A DNA stretch of 64,000 nt from Girardinichthys multiradiatus (Eukaryota; Chordata; Actinopteri; Cyprinodontiformes; Goodeidae). A program made the translations under genes and the position numbers. Every line of letters starts with the position of its first letter. Positions within the stretch are counted from its first letter, which is position 1. Under the pieces are notes generated by a model. It did no database searches and was not told the DNA's origin. It was given only the letters and a program-made list of their open reading frames with translations. This document shows, in pieces, positions 12,501 to 22,500 of this stretch. The stretch spans positions 531,501 to 595,500 of the forward strand of contig NC_061804.1 of assembly GCF_021462225.1 (NCBI RefSeq). Reading direction: 5' to 3'.

Positions 12501-12821
12501 ACGTTTTAAAGAGACCAATGAGAAGGCCGAGCTGGACCGCCAGTGGAAGAAGATCAGCGCGGTGAGTCTCATGGACGCAAACATCCTCCTGTTTTCACTG
12601 GACCTTTTATTAAGACTCTGCTTCTGATTCAGATCATCGAGAAGAGGAAGAAAATGGAGGCTGACGGGTAACAACTTCCTCTTTGACTGTTTTTTATTTA
12701 GCTGTTTGTCAGCCAATCAGAAAACAGCACTTTATAAAACAACGTTGTGTTTATTTATTGTCTATAAGGTAAACACATTGTTTTTATTTTCAGGGTCGAC
12801 ATCAAGAGACCAAAATACTGA
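3590..12821 (+). CDS. ik: IK / RED splicing factor, complete, 19 coding exons
   Basis: Coding exons: 3590-3599, 8219-8285, 8388-8480, 8561-8620, 8720-8887, 9080-9194, 9284-9354, 9431-9477, 9722-9885, 10022-10130, 10208-10247, 10330-10490, 10574-10658, 11909-11995, 12151-12208, 12286-12374, 12453-12561, 12633-12667, 12794-12821. Phases agree throughout. The product begins [18 protein letters not shown] and ends with KRPKY. It contains the RED N-terminal block ([54 protein letters not shown]) and C-terminal block ([29 protein letters not shown]). IK is a nuclear spliceosome B-complex protein that works with SMU1. All introns are GT-AG except the one after exon 13, which reads as AT-AC. The Arg-Glu/Asp repeat that names RED is very short here (about [17 protein letters not shown] in exon 12). 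The start is fixed by the conserved MPE and a GT donor right after it. Confidence 0.95.
3608..3695. repeat. 19-bp tandem repeat of a 14-bp perfect palindrome at the ik intron 1 donor
   Basis: GTTAGCATGCTAAC, a perfect palindrome, is repeated at 3608, 3627, 3646 and 3665 with CTGTCC-type spacers, followed by a partial fifth unit at 3684. It begins 8 bp inside ik intron 1. Confidence 0.9.
4399..5935 (-). pseudogene. Broken hAT (ZBED-like) transposase
   Basis: Minus-strand blocks 5899-5288 (203 residues), 5165-4644 (173) and about 4630-4399 read as successive parts of a hAT transposase. The first carries [15 protein letters not shown] and [14 protein letters not shown] followed by [10 protein letters not shown], typical of the RNase H-fold core. 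The last carries [15 protein letters not shown], the C-terminal dimerisation signature. Frame breaks separate the blocks and the BED zinc-finger end was not found, so it should be inactive. Confidence 0.88.
6078..6869 (-). mobile_element. Truncated Tc1-like transposon nested in the hAT element
   Basis: Long inverted repeats face each other at about 6079-6160 and 6660-6745. The right arm continues to 6869 (ending in ACTGTA), while the matching left outer arm is missing. The minus-strand frame 6643-6128 (171 residues) is the C-terminal half of a Tc1 transposase, including [14 protein letters not shown] and [19 protein letters not shown], with the second catalytic Asp and the final Glu. The N-terminal DNA-binding half is absent, so this is a dead internal-deletion copy. 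Confidence 0.88.
7035..8218. other. Remainder of ik intron 1, no recognised feature
   Basis: No exon, RNA gene or clear transposon was recognised. Short open frames such as 7869-8159 run into ik exon 2 territory in another frame and are not supported as genes. Confidence 0.5.
8354..8387 (+). promoter_or_regulatory. (TG)13 T6 AG acceptor tract of ik exon 3
   Basis: Thirteen TG dinucleotides (8354-8379) run directly into six T and the AG acceptor of ik exon 3, with no other polypyrimidine tract between. The architecture is the same as the TG(m)T(n) tract before CFTR exon 10 (legacy exon 9), where it governs exon skipping through TDP-43 binding (established knowledge). Exon 3 here is 93 bp with equal phases at both ends, so skipping would keep the frame. 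Confidence 0.8.
10659..11908 (+). other. U12-type AT-AC intron of ik (intron 13)
   Basis: The donor reads ATATCCTTG immediately after ...CAGGAACC. A U12-type branch site TCCTTAAC lies at 11891-11898. The intron would end in AC at 11907-11908, 11 nt after the branch adenosine. Splicing there gives phase 2 on both sides and runs directly into the conserved [18 protein letters not shown] block. No GT-AG pairing with a correct phase was found near the donor. Both long U12 consensus motifs together make chance unlikely. Confidence 0.88.
10800..11845 (+). mobile_element. Truncated Rex1/L2-like LINE fragment in ik intron 13
   Basis: The left part reads as the start of an apurinic endonuclease domain (about 10945-11070; [15 protein letters not shown]). 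It is then joined, after an internal deletion, to a 3' tail that recurs several times in the window (the GGTTCTGCTGGAGGTTTCTT block, then a tail ending in TTGTGAATTGAAGTTATAGA). The same tail occurs in reverse at about 49800-50600. Clade assignment is tentative. Confidence 0.75.
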
Positions 12822-13023
12822 AGACTTCCTGACTTTGTCTCAGGTTCTTCTCTCTGAACAGTACCGACCCGTTATCATCCTGGAGTTTGTGTTTGAATTG
12901 ATAATGTAAACCCTCTGTTGTCATGGAAACAAGATTTTATCCTGACGATTATCTGAGCCTGTCTTGTTATATCAGTTGCTATTGATCAGTTAGATGAGTT
13001 TAAAGTGAACACCAAGAGTTCCC

Positions 13024-13029
13024 AATAAA
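13024..13029 (+). terminator. ik poly(A) signal AATAAA
   Basis: The first canonical AATAAA after the ik stop codon lies 203 bp downstream and is followed by a GT-rich stretch (agtttgtgtt). Confidence 0.7.
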
Positions 13030-13559
13030 AGAGTCAGGTCCCAGTTTGTGTTACTGGTTTCATGCATTTATTGTGTTTCCTGTACTGGACCCTCCAGGCT
13101 CCTGTAGCAGCTCACATCTGCTGTAAGCAGAGTTGAACATTTCATGATACAAGCAGTGTTTCTGTGTGGTCCTATAATGAAGTTTTATTTCATCTTCCTG
13201 AAGTTTGAAGAACTGAGTTTTGAATCTTAAGTTGCTTGTTTGGGTCAGAATGGCTCTTGGATTAAACCTTGGGGTTAACGAGTGTTGACAGCGCCACCTA
13301 CTGACGTGAACATAGTTTGGTGGAAATGATCCGGATGGTTTCTGGTCGTCAGTAGAATCAAGTTGACCTTTTACTAAAGGATGTAAAACCAGAAACGGAC
13401 GTGACTGAAAACTGAGACACCTAAAACCCATACCTGCTTTCAGGGTCGGTTCTGGTTCTAAAGTTTGTCTCCGACCTGTAAGAATGGCTCCTAAATATCA
13501 GCCGATGTAGAATGATGAAGGTTCGGTTGTATAAGCTGAGGTGCTGCAGCCTCTGCTCA

Positions 13560-13890
13560 AAAACAAACATTTGGACACTTTTTTAAAATTTTGGGCCAAT
13601 TCCTAAACGTTCTGAAGAAAATTGTTCACAACAAATTCCAGTCAGGGTTTGAACAGTACCATGTTATTCAGTACCATGGTACTGAAACAGGCCTCTGCTG
13701 TGTTGGACCCAGTGGACCATCACCCTCTTCTGCCCAGACTCCAACAGACGGTAGGCATGAAAGAGTCAGTTCTCCAGTGGTTCTGGTCATATTTAACTGA
13801 GTTCTGGGTGGACCTCGCCTCTCGTCCGTTGACTGTTGGAGATGGGCACCAGCTCCCCGTGACCCACTATATATAGAAGATGAATGAATG
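13560..13890 (+). mobile_element. LINE reverse-transcriptase fragment
   Basis: The frames around 13600-13820 contain broken pieces of a non-LTR reverse transcriptase (HNKFQSGFEQYH, then DPVDHHPLLPRLQQTVG and VLQWFWSYLTE) across a frameshift. The right end carries an RTE-like 3' tail (GAGATGGGCACCAGCTCC, then a GAATGAATGA run). It is a dead, short copy. Confidence 0.65.
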
Positions 13891-13899
13891 ATTAATTAG

Positions 13900-16565
13900 C
13901 TACACTGTGTTCTAATTAGTGCTGATCTCATTGAGGTTCTGTGTTTTTAGCTTCGTTAAGTCGAAGCAGCTCGTTAGGGTATAAACTAATGTTTATATGA
14001 ATACATTTGACCAACTGCATGTAATAATCTGCTAAATTAGCATGAAGGAACCTAACGAGTGTTGGTTAATTAGCTTCTGAGTGTGTGTGATGGACAGCTG
14101 GAACTTTACAAGATGCTAATGAGGCCTCAGAGCTCCGCCCAACAGGAAGTTGATGTTTCATTTGATGAACATCAAAGAGAAAGATTATTGTGGTGATGAG
14201 TTTATTTCTGGCTTTCATTGTTCAGAATAATTCATATTGAAGATATTCAGCAGCAGAGTCTAAGGAGAACAGATGAACCCTGCAGTGACAGAAACCAGCT
14301 CCGTGTCAGAGGCATTGGATCAGAACATGTGGGTTCAGGTTTACAACAGATGATGAAACTTCGAGGCCTTTTAGCAGAGAAAGGGGCAGCTGAAGATGAG
14401 CAGCGGTTCTCCAGTTATACAAACACCTGGACCTCCAGGATGAATATGATCAATCCGGTCCTTAAAGTCCTAAATGTATCTCTGAGTGACCAGACTGGAC
14501 CAGGACCCACCATGAAGCTGATCCTGCCTGTTGGATCATCAGATCTTTAATGAACTGGGTTCTGTTGTCACCACTGGATCCTTATCAGAATATTTCTGGA
14601 CGTTTCTCCTGTTCATTTCAGTAGTTCAGTCATAGCTGGCAGGTTCTGATGACGGTTCTGTCTGATTGGTCGCAGCCTTCCCGCTCTACTGCTGACATCA
14701 CGGTGACAAATGAGCCGACCAATCAGATGTTCTCTCTCTGAAGGCACATAGAGGAGATGTGTGTGTTTGGGTTGATAGATCAACAGTGACCAGAGGCCCT
14801 CATTTTCTTTACCGGGTCACCATGGAAATGAGTCAAGGTGTGAAACCGGGTTGAAACGTAGCAGGTTCATGTCATGAGAGTCCACAGCACCATCCATCAA
14901 ATGTATTCCTGAAAATGTGAATAGCCTCATTTCCATGATGTACTCCCGGGTCTCCAGCCCTGCACCAAGGAGACAGCAGAGGACTTTCAAACATTTCTGT
15001 GACGTTCTGACCTTCAGCGAGGAAACCCAACAAATGTTCCCACAGAGCACAGGAAGGTCCAAAGAAGTAACATTTGGACGGAACCTCTAATGACCAAAGA
15101 TGTCTCAGACCGGACCAGGACTCAACCAGAAAAAAGACTTCATTGTCTGGTTTAATGAAGGCTTCAGTCCCTAAAGTCAGCAGAACCTAACCGAGCTATC
15201 CCTGTACAGATCTGGTTCTTACCAGTGGTTCTGTTATTGTTTTACCAGTTCAGCACTTTCATAGATCTACCAGTAAAATCAGTACACCAACTGGGACCAT
15301 TTGACTGCTGGGAGATAAAAAGACGAGGACACTGAGCTAAAAGCTGATTGGTAGATGGTCGTTTTTGTAGAAGAATTAGTTTTTACCCAGACAAAGACCG
15401 ATGAGAATCAGCTTTATTTTAATCTTGCAAGAGAAAAGGATTTTACAGCATTGGAGAAGTTCTCAGTAGTGCTGCTAAATCATTGTGACCAGACAAAGTA
15501 AAAGTTCTCCTAGAAGCTACAACAGTTTTCAAGGTGCCTCTCATGAGACCTGTTGTCCCAGACATAATCTTAAAAGTGTGGCGTACATATTATCTCACAC
15601 AGCTGCAAGCAGAAGGCTGAGAAACCATTATTCTAAGACTAAATAAGAGAAGAATGGATCAACACTGAGGGGTTCTAATACTTTTGTCAGTTCCTGTAGA
15701 GAATCAAGGAGCAAATCAAGCAAGGAACTAAAATATTCTTTAACATTATCCAGTCACAGCAGGTAATGGTAAGACACGATGATGTCATCCTATTAAATCT
15801 CATTAGCTTTTCTACAGTCTGCACATGCTCAGTTAGAGGAGGGGGAGAAGACGTTTAATTAATATGGATGTTTTATTGATCAGCTTCTTGTTTCATGTTA
15901 CAAATTGTTTCAGTTTCCAACATGTTGAATCATATTCATAACTTGCTACAATAATTGACCACTGGACCCAACCAGAGTCCTGCGTTTCTGTCACATGACA
16001 CGGTTCTTCAGAGGTACCAAATATCAGCTTAAAACCCCATAGAGAACAGACAGACTCACAGGATGAAGCTCTGTTTCTGGTTTCCTGCTTCATATTAACA
16101 CATAAAAACCCAATAAAAACATAATGAAACTGGTGGAACTGTCAATTAACAAGGAGCCAATCAGGATTCACCTTCTGTCTCGTTAAGACTCAGAGCTGGT
16201 TGAGCAGGCCCCGCCCCTTATAGTGACATTATAGCTCTGGCTGAACCCAGGCCCCTTAACCTTTAGGTTTCCTCTCTCTCTCTACGCCCTAACTGTGATG
16301 TCACACCGTGCTGAGGTATTTGATGACATCGTTTCTGTGAATGATAGCAAGGAACAGTCAAGGAGCTTCAGAACAGACTGACAGGGGAATGATGGGAATT
16401 TGAGTCCATCTTTTTTCAGGAGATTTAACCAAGATCCTTTCATCTCCAACATTTCAAAGAGTTTCACATTTCTGTGCCTCCATCGGTTCATCCCTCCATG
16501 GGTTCATCCCTCCATCGGTTCATCCCTCCATGGGTTCATCCCTCCATCCTGCAGTGAGTGATGTT
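13900..16565. other. Intergenic DNA between ik and dach2 3' ends, including the dach2 3'UTR
   Basis: ik and dach2 converge here. No exon, RNA gene or clear transposon was recognised. The right end, just below the dach2 stop at 16566, should be dach2 3'UTR. A short tetrameric-type repeat of 'ggttcatccctccat' occurs at 16484-16547. Confidence 0.5.
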
Positions 16566-19500
16566 TCAGAGGAGCAGGGGAGGTTTGATGAACACCAGCG
16601 TCTCTGCAGGCAGGAAATAAAAACCAGTGAAGGAATTTTCTTTACATGTTTTCAGATCATAAACCACCTTTAGCTTTAAGGTCAGAGTTCAGTTCACCTG
16701 AAAGTAAAGTTTCATTATCTCAATAATGAGGAGGTAATGAAGGACAGGATTAAGGCTGGAACCATCCAGACTCTGAACATGCAACCATTAACTGAATCTA
16801 TCATCACTTGAGGAAACTTCAGCTGTTTCCTTGCTAAAAACAAACAGATCGTTACCAAGAGCAGCAGAATCTTCCTGCAGCCTGTTTTCTTTGATCTCAG
16901 GAGTCGCTGGGTCTGAAAAAAACAGTTAAAAGATGATGTACAACATTAAAACAAGCTGGATATCCCTACAGGTGTATCTACTCACCTGTCAGAGAGTCAG
17001 AGTGTTTCAGAGATTTCTCCACCTGTTCTCTCCTCCTCGACTCGAAGTCCAGTGCCTCCTGCAGCTTCTTCTTCGCCTTCTTCTCCTTCTTCAGTCTCCT
17101 CTGCATCGACACTGACGACAAGACGAGACTCAGACTGACTAATCTCTAAGAACACCTGTCTGTCTGCTGTCCAGCCTTACTTGTACTTGTCCCAGCCTGT
17201 CCTACCTTCACTTCTCACACCTCTCTCACTTGTCTCACCTGTACCTGACCTACCTGTCTCACCTGTGGCTGTAGGTGTCCAGCTGTCTCACCTTGTGTCT
17301 GCAGCTCACAGCTCAGCTGTCTCTGCAGAGTCTGTCTTGCGTCTTGTTCTTTGTCCAGCTCCAATTTTAACTCTTTCCTCTCCATCTGGCTCTTTGTGAT
17401 CTGAGAGTGAGCGCTCTCCACCGCCACCTTCAGGAGGCCCTGGGAAGCACAGTCCCAATATTTGTAAAATGTAATCTGCATTGTGAGTCACCGTGTTTGG
17501 TATTAGTGTCCACAGTTTGTGTTATCAGCCACCTGTATGTTGGTCAGCAGCGTCTCCATGGAGGACAGGCCCTCAGCTGATAGGAGCGGAGCTAAGAAGT
17601 TGCTGATGTGGTTGAATGATGGCGGCTGGGTGAGAGACATGTTGTCATTGGCTGGTTTAAGAAGGGGGAGGTGCAAAGTGTTGTTGCCTGAAGGTTCAAA
17701 GAGAGTAAAATCCTGCACATGAGTCCATTAATGTGACCAATCTGAATGTAAAAAGGTGAAAGTAGAGCAAGTCTTCCAGCTGATTGACCCGTTAGTCTGC
17801 TCTGCAGGAGAGGTCATAAATAACTTTATGTCCCTTCTGTCAGACACAGTAGTGGCAGTATCATGGTTTGGGTCAAGAAAAGATAACTAAGATTAGAATG
17901 AGGCTACACTAAAGACTGTGAAGGATAAACAGCTTCCAGGAAGTTGGTCATTCACCATGAATACAACATCTTCTTAAAATGTTTGCAACCAAACCAGCCA
18001 ACATCTACCCAGTGTTCCCAGTTCTTCCACTATAAATGACCCAAATGCTGCAGGTGAAAAAGATTTCTGTTTATAATAAACCAAACAAGAAGGAGCAGCA
18101 GAGAGGTGATAAAATCTGTTCATAAATAAATCATGAAAAGATCTGGATGCTCTAAATGCCTCAGCAGAAAATCTTCTACTCAGCCTACAAACACACACAC
18201 ACCTCTCCTGGTCTGTCACCAAGAAACACAGTTCAGGGATGCAGCACGTGGCGTAGCCGTAGAACATGCAACCCAAATACGGAGGCTTCAGTCCTGTCCG
18301 GGGTTTGAGTCCCGACCCCGGCGACCTGTGCTGCATGTCTTCCCTCTCGGGGCGCACACAGGTGCTTCCTCAATCTGTACTGAGAGGGTTGGTGCCAATT
18401 AAAGCCTCGACGTGGTCTGCTGGGTTTCCTTAGATAGAAATGAATAATAAACTGAACTTGACCGCACTGTTTAATAACTGGGACCAAACTGGAATGAATG
18501 CATAAACTGATTAAATATTTCTAATGTTCCTGACTTGTCTGATTCGACTGAACTGACTTTATAAAGCGAGATGACATGTTGTGAATTGGCGCTATAGAAA
18601 TGAACAGAAATGAATTTGTGTATATTAATCAGATGTTTGTGGTGGAAAGTTCCTGAAGTGGAGCTCGGCTGTGGCCTGGTGCTTTATCAGTCAACTGAAG
18701 TGAGACGCTCGTCTACTCTGAAAGCCTTTACAACCAAGGATTCTGGGTTTAGGAACCATCACCCTGACCCTACTGCTGTTCAGAGAGACTTGTGTCCACC
18801 AGTCATTTACTGCTCTACCAGGAGCTTTTCTGTGTCTGGGTCCAGTTGGATCCTGCAGTACACCTGGGTCCAGGTTACAGCAGTAATACAAAAGTATTCA
18901 TTTAGTCTGACAGAACCCGGTTTCATGGTGGAATCAGGAGTGTGTTTGTGTGCGCTGACCCAGCTCTGGTGTGCGTGCTGGAGGAGGAGGTGATGAAGAG
19001 AAAGATGGAGACGCTCTGAAAGGTGATTGGCTGGTTGGTTCCTGAAGGAGGAGGTCTTCGTCACTGGAGGTGGGGCAGAGGGAGGGGCTTCCTTTAGGAG
19101 ACACCTGAGCCCACAGGACAAAGTTAGTGTTATCATGTTAGCATCAGCAGTGACATCAGTTAACATTGTGAGCTCTGTTGATTGTTAGCGCTGTTAGCAT
19201 TTTGTAGTCTTTGTCTTTTACCTTGTTGTCTTTTGTCTGCGATATAGCCGTCATATTAGCTAAACTGCTCAGCTGACTTATCTGGTTCATTGCCATGGCA
19301 ACACTAGCAGGAGGCAGGCCCACAGGAAGCAGTGGGTGTGGTATGACCATAAAAGGAAGATCGGTTAGCCCTGAGAAAGCAGTGGTAAAGAGGATCACTC
19401 ACATGCTACCAGAGCTCAGTTATACAATCAGAGGACAGATGTGACTCACGGCTAGCCAACAGGGAGCGGTGCTGCTGCAGATTGCTGAGGCAAATAGAAC

Positions 19501-22500
19501 CAGCAGGGGGCACTACAATTGAGGAGGCAGGGGAGAGGAGGTGTTGCTTCTTCTCCCATGATCCTTCACTGCCTCCTGCCAATGAGACAAAGGAGCAAAG
19601 GATTAGGAGGAAGGAACTGAGGAGAGGAACCAGAAATAAGTTTATGATGACTAAAGGAATCAAACCTGTGTCCTCATTCTCTGACCCTACTTCACTTTGT
19701 TGTTGCTGCTGATCACCGTTCCCATGGAAACTCATCATCATCCTCATCTTGTGCATCTTCAGAGCTTCAGCCATTGCTGCTGTCAGACCTGAGGACAGAA
19801 CATCACACAGATTTCTGAGCAGGGACTCCAGGGGGCGCTGCCTCAGCAGAAATCAGGTCAGGAGGGATTTCCTCTCATGTTGGCTCATTAATCAAAAGGA
19901 AGTTAGTTTTAGTCCCGGAACTTATCTGTTGGGGGGCATTGATGAAGGTGTCTCTGATCAATAATTAATAAGGCTGAAAGCCTGATGGTCTCTGGTGGCT
20001 GACTCTGGACCAGCTCTCTGTCCTGCAGCCGCATGGCCCAGATTATAAGCTCCTCTAATTGACTACATCAGCATTAACGAGGGAGCACTGCTAACGAGCT
20101 CGTTAAACTCATGAAGAAACAAAGAAAACTGTTTGGTTCCCAGTTTTGCTCGCTCAGCAGATTGTGCATTGATCCCAGTTGAAACTGGAACACAGTGTCT
20201 GGAGACTGGGAGCACCAGGAACCTTTCAGCATCCCTTCAGTCTGGATGAAGATCAAATCATGAAGAAAAGCTCTTGACTAAGAAACACAGGTGATGTCAG
20301 GTGGATACAGAGCTTAAGAAAAAACATTCTGATCATGTGACTTTTTTCTTTCATGAGCAAAACAAGGTCTGACCCAAACCAAGTTGGTTCTTCTTCTTCA
20401 ACAAAGGTTCTATCTATCTAGAATTTACTGTAGCAGCAGATTTTCCACCTGCCTTTCTTCCATTGACAGGAAGAGACGGGTCCGAATGATGCAGCTTGGA
20501 GTTAAAATTTGTTTCAAAAAGTCAATCATTAAAAATGTTAAATAAACAGTTTAAATAAAAATGGATCCAATGTTCCCAACAAGACGTGGTCATAATCTGT
20601 GTTGATATGAAATCACTGAGCTCTGTTATTCTGCCTAAAAACTGGTTTCGGTTCTGGTTCTGCTCTGCCCTCTCAACCTACAATTAGTCTTTGCTGCTCA
20701 CATAGAGCCTGGTTCTGGTTCTGCTGGAGGTTTCTTCCTGTTTAAAGGAAATGGTTATTTTCTACTGTCGCCACATACTTTCTCATGAGGGGAGATTGCT
20801 GCAAATTCAGTGACTAGCCACTTTATTAGGTACAACTGCTTGTTAACACAACAGCGAATCAGCCAATCAGAGAGCAGGAACTGGATGCATTTAGACATCA
20901 AGACATGTTGAAGTTCAAAGTGAGCATCAGACAGAAAACCGGTTCTGCTGTTCTTCCACATTGAGAGGAGTTAGTTGAGGTGGCTTGAGCATCTGTATCA
21001 GATCCCTCCTGGACACCTTCCTCGGGAGGTGTTCCAGGTACGTCCCACCGGGAGGAGGCCCAGGGGACGGCCCAGGACACGCTGGAGGGACTATGTCTCT
21101 GAGCTGGCCTGGGAACGCCTTGGGCTCCCCCTGGAGGAACTGGAGGAGGTGTCTGGAGAGAGGGACGTCTGGGTGTCTCTGCTGAGTCTGCTGCCCCCGC
21201 GATCCGGTCCCAGATAAAACGGAAGACGACGAGGGTCTGCTGCTGATTGGCTAGTTTTCACAAAGGTATGAATTCTTCTCAAAAAAGACCAAATGTGACA
21301 ATGGTTTCCCTCTGAAACCCTAAATACTCCTCAAATTTTAGAAGGTGCTTAAATTTCGGATCTGTGACTGAGTCATCAAGCTCTCTACCTGACTGTAAAA
21401 GTGCAACATTGTTTTAATGAGCATTTTATATGTTCTGGACAGAACTTTTACTGTTCTGCTGGGTTGTAACTGATTGGTCCCTTGGAGCAATTTAAATTTT
21501 TACCTTTACAGATTTACTTTAACAATGAATTAAAAATGAAGTTGTTGCACCTTTAGCTCCGGCCGTATGAGATCGGATCGCAGCTTCATCTGCTAGACCA
21601 GGAGTCTGCAACCTGCAGCTGCTGCAAGTGGCTCTTTGGTTCTGTGGTTCACCTAATATATTAAATGGGGCAATATATTAAAATATATGAATATATACCC
21701 TGGCCCCCTGGTAAATCTGGTCTAGAACTGCCACTGGGGATGTGGCAGCGCTATAATAATTATCATTTACAATTTACAATGATCTATTAACAGAATTACT
21801 AATAAACTTCGAATATAACATTTTTAATCAGACCAACAAATCAGAGCAAATCATGCCTGATCAGGAATCATTAGCCAAACAACTTCCAGTGTTTCAGGTG
21901 CCGTCCTGGGAATCCGGCCCAATGAGGCAGAAGAGGAGGTAGATATCTGGAGTTCTGGAACAGTAAACTCTGCACACATTAATAGAATAAACACACAACA
22001 ATTTCTCTCCAAAATATGAGAATTTATGTACAGAATGGCAACTACACTGAAACAACACTGAAAAGAATAAGGAAATTTATTAAACTACAAAAAGGAAAAG
22101 CAGGAATAAAACTGAAATCCAGAACCAGTAAAATGATGCAGTAAGATCCCAGTTCAGTGGGATTTCTTTGTTTAGGACCAAGGTTTGTCTTGAGGAACTT
22201 TTAATGAAGTCAAATTCGTTTTAAAACTAATTAACAGTTTGTCTGTTTCAACAACCAGTTCGCAAAAGAAAATCAGAAAGATAACTAAAATATTATTTAA
22301 AAGTATTATTTGGCAAATTAGAAATAAGTAACCTTTTGGATAACTGGTTCAATGATAACTTGCCACCACTGTGGCTGATTTTTGAACGGCGCGATGGACG
22401 ACTGAACGATTTTAGCCTCACAAGATGGCCGACGCGCAGAGAGATATGATGAGGTCAGATCCGGGTTAGCAGTTCAGCTAAAACAGAAACGGTCTTTATT

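Noticed and set aside
17823..17960. Possible Tc1 remnant (gtggcagtatcatggtttgg)
   Set aside because: Only one short similarity is visible and no reading frame or terminal repeat supports it.
18249..18312. tRNA gene
   Set aside because: A and B boxes are present but the sequence does not fold as a complete cloverleaf as read and it continues into a LINE-like tail; it is better called a SINE.
21590..21730. Sequence like hAT ends (tctgcaacc, gtggctcttt)
   Set aside because: No second end, duplication or transposase was found nearby, so no element can be delimited.
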